12,931 bases of DNA from CAZXDS01 sp964639525 (GCA_964639525.1 CAZXDS010000093.1:1-12931); one strand, 5' to 3'; positions 1 through 7,708 are shown, counted from the stretch's first letter. Notes: generated by a model not told the origin, from the letters alone. Program-made: numbers and translations.

Positions 1-18
1 CCACGACTGAAGTCGTGG
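1..18. repeat. IS200/REP-like terminal hairpin (edge of window)
   Basis: CCACGACT and AGTCGTGG form a perfect 8-bp inverted repeat around GA (equally, a 7-bp stem with a TGAA tetraloop). Short hairpins of this kind, with arms close to CCCACGACT/AGTCGTGGG, are found at ends of IS200/IS605-family elements and REP-type repeats. The sequence may continue to the left. Assignment to that family is from memory of such ends; the stem itself is directly visible. Confidence 0.45.
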
Positions 19-139
19 GTTAGTCAAAATATTACTTTTTAGAATGGACTCATAACATTAAATAAAAATATTTCGGCAAAGACCAAATCCGGCTTTCGAC
101 TGATTTTCCGGTTAATTTTTTTTACACTGAAAATTGTAG

Positions 140-177
140 AACCGACTTTCCTCAAAGAGTTCCGCGAACAGTCGGTT
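140..177. terminator. Possible hairpin terminator
   Basis: AACCGACT (140-147) pairs perfectly with AGTCGGTT (170-177) over a 22-base loop, which itself contains GTTC-CGC-GAAC. The right arm is followed by TTATTTT, so a transcript entering from the left could end here. The long loop and interrupted T-run make this weak. It may simply be another palindrome of the repeat-rich flank. Confidence 0.25.
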
Positions 178-308
178 TATTTTAAAAAAAAAGAAACTTT
201 GCTGCCGTTTTTCAAAGTTTTTCTACATTTAACAATGAACAAATCGTCCACCGGACTCTGCGAGGAAGGTTTGTTCTGCTATAAAATTTAATATTGAAAG
301 TTGCATTA

Positions 309-384
309 TTTGACTCTGAATTGCTGAAGCTTTTTAGGCTTGTTGATTTTTTCAGCAAGCCTTTTCCAGCGATTCGGGGTCAAA
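309..384 (+). repeat. Long stem-loop with G:U-tolerant pairing
   Basis: Bases 309-326 pair with 367-384 over 18 positions if G:U wobbles are allowed (three wobbles, all pairing on a + strand transcript). After an asymmetric internal loop, 337-346 (GGCTTGTTGA) pairs with 352-361 (TCAGCAAGCC) around a five-T loop, followed by TTTT. The apical part resembles a rho-independent terminator on the + strand. The whole could be a structured RNA, a terminator, or a decayed palindromic repeat. A third copy of the arm lies at 491-509. Confidence 0.5.
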
Positions 385-509
385 ATTAAGATTACAAAAA
401 ACAACACGTTAAGAGTATATAAAAAAATATTTTTCCGATTAAATTTGCCATATTTCTGTAACACAGATTATTAATCTGTGTTACAGAAATTTTGACTCTG
501 AATCGCTGG
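366..509. repeat. 144-bp MITE-like interval with inverted ends
   Basis: The right end, 488-509, is the reverse complement of 366-387 at 20 of 22 positions (my alignment by eye). Between them lie about 100 AT-rich bases and the 39-base palindrome at 452-490. Inverted ends around a short non-coding core are what a miniature inverted-repeat element looks like. I see no obvious target-site duplication, and the left arm is shared with the stem-loop at 309-384, so tandem hairpin repeats are an alternative. Confidence 0.4.
452..490. repeat. Perfect 39-base palindrome
   Basis: The 19-base arm at 452-470 (it begins ATTTCTGTAACAC) is exactly reverse-complemented at 472-490, with a single T at 471 as the centre. 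There are no mismatches. The symmetry stops at the next pair outward. No T-run follows, so a terminator is not the obvious reading. A hairpin substrate of a transposable element or a dyad protein-binding site are both possible. Confidence 0.8.
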
Positions 510-590
510 CCTTTTCCCTTTAATTTGACAACATGTAAAGTAACTATTTTTTACCTTATGTAAACATAAGAGCAGTTCAATTAAAAATTA

Positions 591-788
591 TCAAACAAAT
601 TCAGCCGGTGTAATCACCATAAAATTTGGTTTTTGAATAAGCGGCACTTTTATTCCGTTATCGAGCTGAAATATTTCAACACCTTTGGGTAGAGATGATT
701 TGTTTCCGCCGGCGTAAGTAATTGATAAAAATAATGTGCAGATAATTAGAAATGATAATTTTAGTTGCTCCCCAAATTTTGTTTTTAT
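591..788 (-). pseudogene. Decayed N-terminus of a secreted M16-peptidase-like gene
   Basis: On the minus strand a 65-codon open stretch reads like a lipid-free secretory signal peptide: KTK near the start, a hydrophobic core LSFLIICTLFLSI, then a likely cleavage after TYA. It continues with LPKGVEIFQLDNGIKV, the N-terminal signature style of M16 (insulinase-like) peptidases, and stops at 591-593 after about 40 mature residues. Complete M16 proteins are several hundred residues long. No ATG is in frame at the expected place: the codon before KTKFG is ATA (786-788), one base away from ATG. I read this as a truncated gene with a lost start. The family call rests on motif memory; a short unrelated exported protein with a non-standard start is possible but less likely. 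Confidence 0.5.
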
Positions 789-930
789 GATGATAACCTA
801 ATAATCAAAAAAAATAAAAACCAAATGTAAGACGTTTGGAAGCTCAGTATTTTTTACAAAGATGTATGTACAGATAATTAATAGATTGATAATAGTTCTC
901 AAATATTTTGTTATATTCTTATATAAATAA

Positions 931-978
931 TTTGCGTTTCCCAACACGCTCTTATAATTACTCCGTTCCGCAAACGCA
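931..978 (+). promoter_or_regulatory. Candidate cas operon promoter with flanking dyad
   Basis: A perfect TATAAT stands at 953-958, with TTGCGT (932-937) or TTTGCG (931-936) as a poor -35 at 15-16 bases. Transcription would start about 35 bases before cas8b. TGCGTTT (933-939) is inverted as AAACGCA (972-978), bracketing the -10 box, which could be an operator. Only the -10 match is strong. Confidence 0.4.
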
Positions 979-999
979 TACATAAAAACGAGTTAAAAT

Positions 1000-2871
1000 A
1001 TGCTTACATCTCTTTATAAAATCGGGGAACAACTTAGCACGCAAGTCGGGGAGTTTTATTCTATAATTGATTTTTCGAAAGTTGATGAGACAAAGAAAAA
1101 TTATGTGCTGGAAATTATTTTTGATTTGGACAAGAAAGAAATAATTATTGATAATTCCGGATTATCTAAATATTCACCGAACGATCCGGTACTATTAAAA
1201 AATATAAAAATTCTTCCTGGTAATTTTAGTAAAATATATTCTTGTGTCGAATTTGATAAAATTGCAGCCCTTAAAAAATCTTTTTTTGGAAATGAGAATT
1301 CGGTTGTCGGAGAATTTGCAAATTATATTACATCGACACAGCCAAGGTTAATTGACACACAGTTTTATAAGACATTACTAATAATTAATGAACTTAAAGA
1401 ATTTTCTTCATTAATTGATAAAGACGGGATAAAAGAAAAGTTAAGTTTAGAAAGTAACTCAAATATAATATTAGTTTTTGTAAGTATAATATCGGCTGAA
1501 CTTGATATACCGGAGAAGACAAAATTTGCTGAGCTTGGAGGATATAATAATTTTTTACAAGCTGAATTTTATCCAATTACGGGTAAAGAAGGGTTATGCT
1601 ATTCAAATGATAGTTTTTCTAATGATATTGTTTCTGCTGATTTTCTTGCACGTTATAACCTAAACAAAGTTTTTGTTACAACCACTAAAAATTATGCTGC
1701 TAATTTTGATAGTAATTTGTTTGTTAAGAATTACCAAATCAGTTCATTATCAAAAAAATATTTAGATATTGCATCAAAGTATTTATTGAAAAATTCAAAT
1801 ATTCGCATTGCCGGAATTTCTCATATTATTATTCCACAATTCTTGTTTAATACTGAGCTTGATTTTAATGATATATCTTTAGAACTAAATAAAAAAGTTG
1901 ATTTGGGTTTTAGAACAACACAGTTTGAAGCTGCCACTCTCAGTATAAGTGATGAGCTGCTGGAAACAGAAATTTATTGGTTAAATTTTATTGCATTTGA
2001 GTCTGATGGAAATTACTTAAAAATAATCAATCAAATTAAGGATGTAAACATTTTTCATTTTGTTAAAGTAAGTGCTGCATTTATTCGTGCTGGAATTAAT
2101 ATGAAAAAATTTATTGGTGGTAAATACATTTTTAACTTGGGTTCAATTTATCATATAATTCCGGAAAGAGAAGGCAAAACAAAAAAGAATAGAACATTAT
2201 CGCTTTTAGGTGATATTCTTGAACAGCGCAATGTATATTCAGAAGTTTTGTTTGATTATTTTACAGAACTAATACTTTGTCATCATTATAAAAGATATAC
2301 GAGTTATAAAAATATATTTCAAAATAATGAATTTGATTTCGCGATTAAGGATGCTGTTTTCAAATATCTTTTGGTTTTTAAAGTATTACAAAAATTAGAT
2401 CAACTATCAAATCATAATTTTATTGAGGCAAATATGAATAGTGAAGAAACAAATAATGACAAGACTGATTTTTCTGCTAAAGTAAAAGATTTTTTTAGCA
2501 AAATGAATTATTCCGATTCTCAAAAAGCGATGTTTTATCTTGGTAGAATGCTTAATACTATTGCTTATAAACAATATAGCTCGGGACATAAACAAAAACC
2601 GATTTTACAGAAGATTAATTATAATGGAATGGACAAAGACAATATTCAGCGATTAAGGTTAGATTTATTTGAGAAAGGAAAACAATATGGCATCGTTAAT
2701 AAGGTTGAATTTGATGATGCACGATTTACAAATTATTTTGATTTTAATGATTGGAATTTAAAGCCGAAAGAAGCTTTGTTTTTCATTTTGTCAGGCTATT
2801 CTTTTGGATTAGCAGTTTTAAATGATGAACAAGAAAATTTAAACGAAATGGAGGAAATAAACAATGAATAA
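1000..2871 (+). CDS. cas8b: Type I-B Cascade large subunit Cas8b
   Basis: This 623-residue protein is the large subunit of the type I-B interference complex, expected to recognise the PAM and help recruit Cas3. Identification rests on its N-terminal opening (MLTSLYKIGEQLS, in the style of Csh1/TM1802-type Cas8b), its length, and its place directly before cas7-cas5-cas3. Cas8b proteins of this group often carry a central CxxC-type zinc site. Here the matching region keeps only Cys200, and the whole protein has about three cysteines, so the metal site appears lost. The C-terminal 145 residues are helical and fit the Cas11 small-subunit fold. They can be translated separately from Met479. The start ATG at 1000 has only a weak purine tract (ACGAG) upstream. 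The 3' end overlaps cas7 by 8 bases. Confidence 0.9.
   Translation: MLTSLYKIGEQLSTQVGEFYSIIDFSKVDETKKNYVLEIIFDLDKKEIIIDNSGLSKYSPNDPVLLKNIKILPGNFSKIYSCVEFDKIAALKKSFFGNENSVVGEFANYITSTQPRLIDTQFYKTLLIINELKEFSSLIDKDGIKEKLSLESNSNIILVFVSIISAELDIPEKTKFAELGGYNNFLQAEFYPITGKEGLCYSNDSFSNDIVSADFLARYNLNKVFVTTTKNYAANFDSNLFVKNYQISSLSKKYLDIASKYLLKNSNIRIAGISHIIIPQFLFNTELDFNDISLELNKKVDLGFRTTQFEAATLSISDELLETEIYWLNFIAFESDGNYLKIINQIKDVNIFHFVKVSAAFIRAGINMKKFIGGKYIFNLGSIYHIIPEREGKTKKNRTLSLLGDILEQRNVYSEVLFDYFTELILCHHYKRYTSYKNIFQNNEFDFAIKDAVFKYLLVFKVLQKLDQLSNHNFIEANMNSEETNNDKTDFSAKVKDFFSKMNYSDSQKAMFYLGRMLNTIAYKQYSSGHKQKPILQKINYNGMDKDNIQRLRLDLFEKGKQYGIVNKVEFDDARFTNYFDFNDWNLKPKEALFFILSGYSFGLAVLNDEQENLNEMEEINNE
2425..2436 (+). 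promoter_or_regulatory. Internal ribosome binding site for Cas11b
   Basis: GAGG at 2425-2428, spacing CAAAT, then ATG at 2434-2436, in the cas8b frame. It marks where an independently translated small subunit would begin. Confidence 0.55.
2434..2871 (+). CDS. cas11b: Predicted internal small subunit Cas11b
   Basis: Within cas8b, an in-frame ATG at 2434 (codon 479) is preceded by GAGG at 2425-2428, five bases upstream, a good Shine-Dalgarno site inside a coding sequence. Translation from it gives 145 residues (MNSEETNNDK... to ...MEEINNE), a size normal for type I small subunits, which line the belly of Cascade and hold the displaced strand. Separate translation of Cas11 from the 3' part of cas8 or cas10d is established for types I-B, I-C and I-D. 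Here it is inferred from the RBS, frame and length. Another in-frame ATG at the MNYSDS segment lacks a comparable site. Confidence 0.65.
   Translation: MNSEETNNDKTDFSAKVKDFFSKMNYSDSQKAMFYLGRMLNTIAYKQYSSGHKQKPILQKINYNGMDKDNIQRLRLDLFEKGKQYGIVNKVEFDDARFTNYFDFNDWNLKPKEALFFILSGYSFGLAVLNDEQENLNEMEEINNE
2850..2866 (+). promoter_or_regulatory. Strong RBS of cas7 inside the cas8b end
   Basis: GGAGG at 2850-2854 lies nine bases before the cas7 ATG at 2864. It is the strongest Shine-Dalgarno match in the operon, which suits the need for several Cas7 copies per complex. Confidence 0.7.
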
Positions 2872-3865
2872 TATTATCAGCAATAATTCGGATTTTTTGT
2901 ATATCTATGAAGCGATAAAATGCAATCCAAATGGTGACCCGGACCAAGAAAATAAACCGCGAATGGATTATGATACTAAAACAAATTTGGTTACAGATAC
3001 ACGCGTTAAAAGATACATCCGAGATTACTTGAAAAATCAAGGGAACGAAATTTTTGTAGATATGGAAAATGAAAACAAAGTTAGTCCCGATTCAAAGCTA
3101 AAAGCTGTGATTGACAGAATTCTTTCAGACGAAAATGAAATAAATTCTTTATTTGGAGACAATACTGCATTGCTTGAAAAGTTCAAGGAACTTATAAAAA
3201 ACAAAAAAGATACTGAGAGTATTTTAGGTTTACTTCAGAAGGGGAAAAACAAAGAGCTAAACAATTTTATTTTAATGCAACTTGTAAAGGAAAAGTTTGT
3301 TGATATCAGAATGTTTGGAAGTGCTTTTGCTGTAAAAGAATTTAAAAAACCATTAACTGGCCCTATTCAAATAAATTGGGGTTACTCACTTAATAGAGTT
3401 GAACTAATGGATTCAAATACTATTGTAACAATAATGAATGATGACGAAAGTACTTTCGGTAAAGATTATCGAGTTTATTATAGCTTGCTGGCATTTAATG
3501 GTACGATAAATAAATATGCCGCAAAAACCACAGGACTTACTGATAATGACGTAAAGTTATTTAGAAGCTCCATTTGGGAAAGTATGCCGGCTTTACCAAC
3601 TCGTTCAAAGTTAAATCAATATCCTAAGTTATACGTTGAGATTATTTACAATGAGAAATTTAGTAATGGATATTTTGGAGATTTAAGAAATTTTGTTTCT
3701 GTAAAACCAATTAGCAATTTAGAATATAAACAGATTAGAAAACTAAACGACTTAGAAGTTAATTTTAATAAACTAAGTGAATTACTTAGAGAAAATAAAG
3801 GCGAAGATAAACCGATAAAAGAATACGTAATCAAAAAATCTAATGACATTAACTTTAGTGTTTAG
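2864..3865 (+). CDS. cas7: Cascade backbone protein Cas7 (Csh2 family)
   Basis: Cas7 polymerises along the crRNA to form the Cascade backbone. The 333-residue sequence shows the Csh2/Cas7b hallmarks: NPNGDP at 21-26, PRMD at 32-35 and TDTRVKRYIR at 44-53. DIRMFG follows at 147-152, then GPIQINWGYSLN from 166 and TRSK at 246-249. Together these make an RRM-type core with the family's typical loops. No truncation or missing block is evident. The start ATG overlaps the cas8b stop by 8 bases and has the strong GGAGG site, supporting translational coupling plus high initiation. The stop (3863-3865) abuts cas5. Confidence 0.95.
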   Translation: MNNIISNNSDFLYIYEAIKCNPNGDPDQENKPRMDYDTKTNLVTDTRVKRYIRDYLKNQGNEIFVDMENENKVSPDSKLKAVIDRILSDENEINSLFGDNTALLEKFKELIKNKKDTESILGLLQKGKNKELNNFILMQLVKEKFVDIRMFGSAFAVKEFKKPLTGPIQINWGYSLNRVELMDSNTIVTIMNDDESTFGKDYRVYYSLLAFNGTINKYAAKTTGLTDNDVKLFRSSIWESMPALPTRSKLNQYPKLYVEIIYNEKFSNGYFGDLRNFVSVKPISNLEYKQIRKLNDLEVNFNKLSELLRENKGEDKPIKEYVIKKSNDINFSV

Positions 3866-3867
3866 TG

Positions 3868-4650
3868 ATGGAAATATTATCATTTGATTTGGTGGGTAAA
3901 TTTGCCCATTTCAGGAAATATTATTCTAATTCAACGGCGCTTAGTTTCACTATTCCGCCACGTACTACTTTGATTGGTATCTTGGCAGGAATTTTGGGAA
4001 GAGCGAAAGATTCGTATTACGAAGAATTTTCAGGTGATAAAATCAGATTGACTTTATCAGTAAAAAGTTCGCTAAAGAAATCTTTTCATCGTCTGAATTT
4101 TTTAAAGATTATTTCAAAAAACACAGAAAATTTTAGAGGAATAAACGGAAGAATTCAAACTCCGTTTGAAGTTGTTCAGCCTGTTGATATTAGAGAACAA
4201 TCTATTCGTTTCCGGATTTATGTTACTTGTTCTGATAATGGAATTTCAACCTACAATGAAGTAAAAAATAAATTATTAAGTGGAGAAAAAATATTTAATA
4301 CCTCAATGGGAATTGCTCCTTTTTCGGCTGCAATAAAGAATGTTCGAGTTTATATAAATGAAAACATCAAGGAAATTTCAATCGAGAATGAATTTGTAAG
4401 TATTGACTCCGTTGTCTTGTCTGAAACTGTTCATGAATTAAGATTTGAAAAATCAGAAAATTACAAGTATAATTTTGTAGAAGAAGATTTATTACCGGCT
4501 GATTTCAAAGCAAATTATGACAGAGAACTAATTAAGATGAATCGCGTTCTTTTTACGACCGGAGATATTCCACTCTTCGTAAAATTTACGGGTAAAATTT
4601 ATAATATTAAAAACGGTAAGTATGATTTTAATATTCAATTTCTCGATTGA
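3868..4650 (+). CDS. cas5: Cascade subunit Cas5 (Cas5b/Cas5h)
   Basis: Cas5 caps the 5' tag of the crRNA and contacts Cas7 and Cas8b. The 260-residue protein opens with MEILSFDLVGKFAHFRKYYSN and carries the diagnostic PPRTTLIGILAGILG at about 30-44, followed by a VQPVDIREQSIRFRIYV strand block. All are typical of the Cas5h/I-B family. I use the ATG at 3868, two bases after the cas7 stop. A GTG at 3865 overlapping that stop would add one residue. No Shine-Dalgarno is visible, so translation is probably coupled to cas7. Confidence 0.93.
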   Translation: MEILSFDLVGKFAHFRKYYSNSTALSFTIPPRTTLIGILAGILGRAKDSYYEEFSGDKIRLTLSVKSSLKKSFHRLNFLKIISKNTENFRGINGRIQTPFEVVQPVDIREQSIRFRIYVTCSDNGISTYNEVKNKLLSGEKIFNTSMGIAPFSAAIKNVRVYINENIKEISIENEFVSIDSVVLSETVHELRFEKSENYKYNFVEEDLLPADFKANYDRELIKMNRVLFTTGDIPLFVKFTGKIYNIKNGKYDFNIQFLD

Positions 4651-4661
4651 GTTAATACAAA

Positions 4662-7040
4662 ATGGATAACACTCAATATTATTCACATATTAAAAAGGAT
4701 GAAAATGGGAATATACTTTCAAATAAGAAAATTGAGGCTCACATAAATGGAGTAACAAACAAAGCAAAGAATAGCTTCTTAAAAACAATTGATTTCTCCT
4801 ACTCAACAAATACACTTCTTGATTTACTTGGCGATATTTGTAAGCTTCACGATTTTGGTAAATACACTTCGTATTTTCAAAATTATTTATGTAATAATGA
4901 TTTAGCAAATAAGCGATTAAAACAGCACGCCCGAATTGGTTCTTATCTCATTTATAATAAAATTAAGAGTATAGACGAAAAACTGGCTCTCATTGGATAT
5001 TTTGTAATAAAAAATCATCATTCTAATTTGCAAGATATAGTTAGTGACTATCTTTTCTTAGAGACTACAAGAATAGATTTAGAGGATGTTTTCAAATCAC
5101 AAAAAAATGATTTGGGGCAAAAAATTGATATTATACAAAAGGAACTTTCGATTTCTAATCTAAAAGATTTAACTGTTTTTCCTGAAAGTAAGATTAGGAG
5201 AAAAGTAAAAAATAATTTTCGGAAAAATGATATTACAATCGAAAACTATTATTTAATTAACTACCTTTTTTCTCTATTAATCGAATCCGATAAATTAGAT
5301 GCTTCCGGTTCAATTCAGTATTCAAAGAAATCAATAAATGTAAACTCAGTTGATAATTTCATAAATGGACTTCCAATTGATAAGTTAAAAAATGAAGTAC
5401 GTAAAACTGTAATAGCAAAATTAAATGATAGAAAAATAGTAGAGCAAAAAATATTTACTTTAACCGCTCCTACCGGAATTGGGAAAACACTTATTTCATT
5501 TGATTTTGCGATTAAGCTGCGTTCAATTATCAAAGAGGAAAAAGGATATGAGTCACAGATAATTTATGCCCTTCCATTTATTAATATTATTGAACAAATT
5601 ATAAATATATTTGAAAATGTGTTACTAAGTGGGAATAAGTTATTAGCTCATTATCAGTTTGCGGAAGATTTTGAAGCTGAACAACCGAAAGAAATATTCA
5701 GAAATTATTACAAAAACTTGCAGCTTGTTGAGACTTGGCAGTCAGATGTTGTAGTTACATCTTTTGTACAATTTCTACAAACATTAATTGGAAATAAAAA
5801 TAAGTTTCTTAAAAAGTTTCATCACTTTGCCGGTTCAATTATTATTTTGGATGAAGTTCAATCAATTAAAGCAGAGCAACTGCCGCTTGTTGGTGCTGCC
5901 CTTTATTTCCTCACAAAATTTTTAGATACACGAATTATTTTAATGACTGCCACAAAACCTTTTGTCTTCGAACTTGCGAATAAATTCATTTTGGATAGTG
6001 AAAACGAAAAAGCGCAGCCGATGGAATTGCTAACAAATTACAAAGAAATATTTCAAAAATTCAATCGTACTAAACTCATTCCATTGAATCTAAATACTAA
6101 ATTGGCAGATGAAAACGAATTTATAAATCTTTTTAATTCTCATTGGGAAGAAAATAAATCATGTGTAATTGTCTGCAATACAGTCACCCGGTCACTAAAG
6201 GTATATTATAAAGTAAAAAATTTTCTTGATGCAAATAATTATGAAAATCATCTTTACTATTTATCTACGAACATTCTTCATTTGGATAGACTTAAAATTA
6301 TAGGAGAAGTAAGAGAAGAAATTAAAAAGGGTTTAAAACCAATTATAATTTCTACACAGTCAATAGAAGCGGGAGTTGATTTAGATTTTAATATGGGTTT
6401 TAGAGATTTAGGACCGTTAGATTCAATAATTCAAGTGGCAGGGCGAATAAATAGAAATAACGATTATGCAAAAATAGAATCACCTCTATACTTAATTAAT
6501 TTTGGTGACTGTACAAGAATTTATGGACCTATTGTAGAAAGTGAAGTTAAAAATATTTTTTCAGTTTATTCAAAAGGTATTTCAGAAAAAGGATATTTGG
6601 AATTAATCAAAAATTATTTTGAACGGTTGTACAAAAGAGAAAGTTTTTATGAGGCTACAAGATATTTTGAATCGATGAAATTATTAAGATATGATTCGGA
6701 TATAAAAGATGATTTCCCAATATCTAATTTTAAAATTATTGATGAATATGAATTTGCAAAACCTGTGTTTATTGAAATTGATGACCGCGCAACTGAGGTA
6801 TTGGAAAAATTCAAACAATTAATTCATAAAGAAATTAGCAAAGAGAATTTTATACCATATAAAAAAGATTTCTATCAAAGGATACTAAAAGTACCCAAAA
6901 ATTATCTTGCTGATATACCAACAATGTTAACTGAAAAAATTTATTTGGTAGAAAATGATTTAGTGAACCAGTTCTACAACGATGATACCGGTTTTATTAG
7001 AAATAACGAGCAAGAACTAACTTCTGAATATATACTTTAA
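4662..7040 (+). CDS. cas3: Cas3 nuclease-helicase (HD N-terminal)
   Basis: Cas3 is the target-degrading enzyme recruited by Cascade. The 792-residue protein has an intact N-terminal HD nuclease: H27, H63-D64 (LHDFGK), H89 and H119/H120. The SF2 helicase follows: Walker A APTGIGKT (K275), LPFINIIEQ, DEVQ box D397-Q400, TAT at 429-431, then STQSIEAGVDLDF and motif VI QVAGRINRN with R595 and R598. The C-terminal domain after about residue 640 is full-sized. Both enzymatic halves look functional, and there is no split into Cas3' and Cas3''. It begins 11 bases after cas5 without an obvious RBS and ends 5 bases before cas6. Confidence 0.96.
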   Translation: MDNTQYYSHIKKDENGNILSNKKIEAHINGVTNKAKNSFLKTIDFSYSTNTLLDLLGDICKLHDFGKYTSYFQNYLCNNDLANKRLKQHARIGSYLIYNKIKSIDEKLALIGYFVIKNHHSNLQDIVSDYLFLETTRIDLEDVFKSQKNDLGQKIDIIQKELSISNLKDLTVFPESKIRRKVKNNFRKNDITIENYYLINYLFSLLIESDKLDASGSIQYSKKSINVNSVDNFINGLPIDKLKNEVRKTVIAKLNDRKIVEQKIFTLTAPTGIGKTLISFDFAIKLRSIIKEEKGYESQIIYALPFINIIEQIINIFENVLLSGNKLLAHYQFAEDFEAEQPKEIFRNYYKNLQLVETWQSDVVVTSFVQFLQTLIGNKNKFLKKFHHFAGSIIILDEVQSIKAEQLPLVGAALYFLTKFLDTRIILMTATKPFVFELANKFILDSENEKAQPMELLTNYKEIFQKFNRTKLIPLNLNTKLADENEFINLFNSHWEENKSCVIVCNTVTRSLKVYYKVKNFLDANNYENHLYYLSTNILHLDRLKIIGEVREEIKKGLKPIIISTQSIEAGVDLDFNMGFRDLGPLDSIIQVAGRINRNNDYAKIESPLYLINFGDCTRIYGPIVESEVKNIFSVYSKGISEKGYLELIKNYFERLYKRESFYEATRYFESMKLLRYDSDIKDDFPISNFKIIDEYEFAKPVFIEIDDRATEVLEKFKQLIHKEISKENFIPYKKDFYQRILKVPKNYLADIPTMLTEKIYLVENDLVNQFYNDDTGFIRNNEQELTSEYIL

Positions 7041-7045
7041 TTTCC

Positions 7046-7708
7046 ATGCAAATTCAAACCACACAAATAAAGTTCCCCGATATTTCACTTCATTCGCACT
7101 ACGCCCACAAGCTGCGAGGGTATTTTGGCAATTTGTTTAAGGAAAAATCTCCGCTGCTGCACAACCATTACGAATCGGGCAAGTTGCGTTATTCGTATCC
7201 GCTTGTGCAGTACAAAATAATCGATTCCGTACCGATGCTGCTTGGTATTAACGAAGGTGCTGAACTCTTAATTGAACTTTTCCTAAAAATTAAGGAATTG
7301 AAATTAGAAGAAAGAACATTTCCAATCTATTCGAAAAACATCACAAATAAAATTACGGAAATAGGCGTATCGAACGATTTGATTGAGTACAAATTCAAAA
7401 CAATGTGGATGGGCCTCAATCAAAATAATTTCAGTAAATATATTAATCTGCTCCCGGGTAAAGAAAAGGCAGAGTTTTTAAACAAAATTTTAATCGGTAA
7501 TATTTTAAGTTTTTGCAAAGGCTTAAATTTTAGATTGGATGAACAGCTTTATGCAAAAGTAAAAGTAACTGAAAGAATATCGGCATTTAAAAATAATAAA
7601 ATGACAGTCTTTGCCGGCGGTTTCGTAACCAATGCAACATTGCCGAATTATATCGGACTTGGGAAAGCTGTTTCGCGGGGGTTTGGAGCTGTGAAAGTAA
7701 TTATCTAA
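7046..7708 (+). CDS. cas6: crRNA-processing endoribonuclease Cas6 (Cas6b-like)
   Basis: Cas6 cuts the array transcript within each repeat to leave an 8-nt tag. This 220-residue protein ends with the glycine-rich signature GLGKAVSRGFGAVKV (about 204-218), characteristic of Cas6. HNH at residues 39-41 offers two histidines (H39, H41) as general acid/base candidates, like the paired histidines described for Cas6b; H16, H18 and H21 are alternatives. cas6 follows cas3 here instead of leading the operon as in many I-B loci. Its first 200 bases are much richer in G+C than what precedes and follows (29 of 60 in 7141-7200, against 14 of 60 in 7261-7320), suggesting a recombination edge. No Shine-Dalgarno precedes the ATG at 7046. 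Confidence 0.85.
   Translation: MQIQTTQIKFPDISLHSHYAHKLRGYFGNLFKEKSPLLHNHYESGKLRYSYPLVQYKIIDSVPMLLGINEGAELLIELFLKIKELKLEERTFPIYSKNITNKITEIGVSNDLIEYKFKTMWMGLNQNNFSKYINLLPGKEKAEFLNKILIGNILSFCKGLNFRLDEQLYAKVKVTERISAFKNNKMTVFAGGFVTNATLPNYIGLGKAVSRGFGAVKVII

Larger units (their letters stand above)
1..590. other. Gene-free, repeat-rich flank of the CRISPR locus
   Basis: I find no credible coding region here on either strand. The stretch holds an IS200/REP-like hairpin at its left edge, an 8-bp stem at 140-177, a long stem-loop at 309-384, an inverted-repeat pair (366-387 and 488-509) enclosing a perfect 39-base palindrome, and a small hairpin CTTATG-TAAA-CATAAG at 555-570. Such crowding of palindromes is typical of insertion-element remnants beside defence loci. 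No transposase gene is visible, so any element is non-autonomous or decayed, or its gene lies left of the window. Confidence 0.7.

Noticed and set aside
525..553. TTGACA at 525-530 as a promoter -35 box
   Set aside because: No acceptable -10 box at 16-18 bases, and no gene follows on the + strand for over 400 bases.
798..983. 61-codon minus-strand open frame starting MYAFAERSN
   Set aside because: It overlaps the cas promoter region, has no RBS or recognisable motif, and consists of AT-rich low-information residues.
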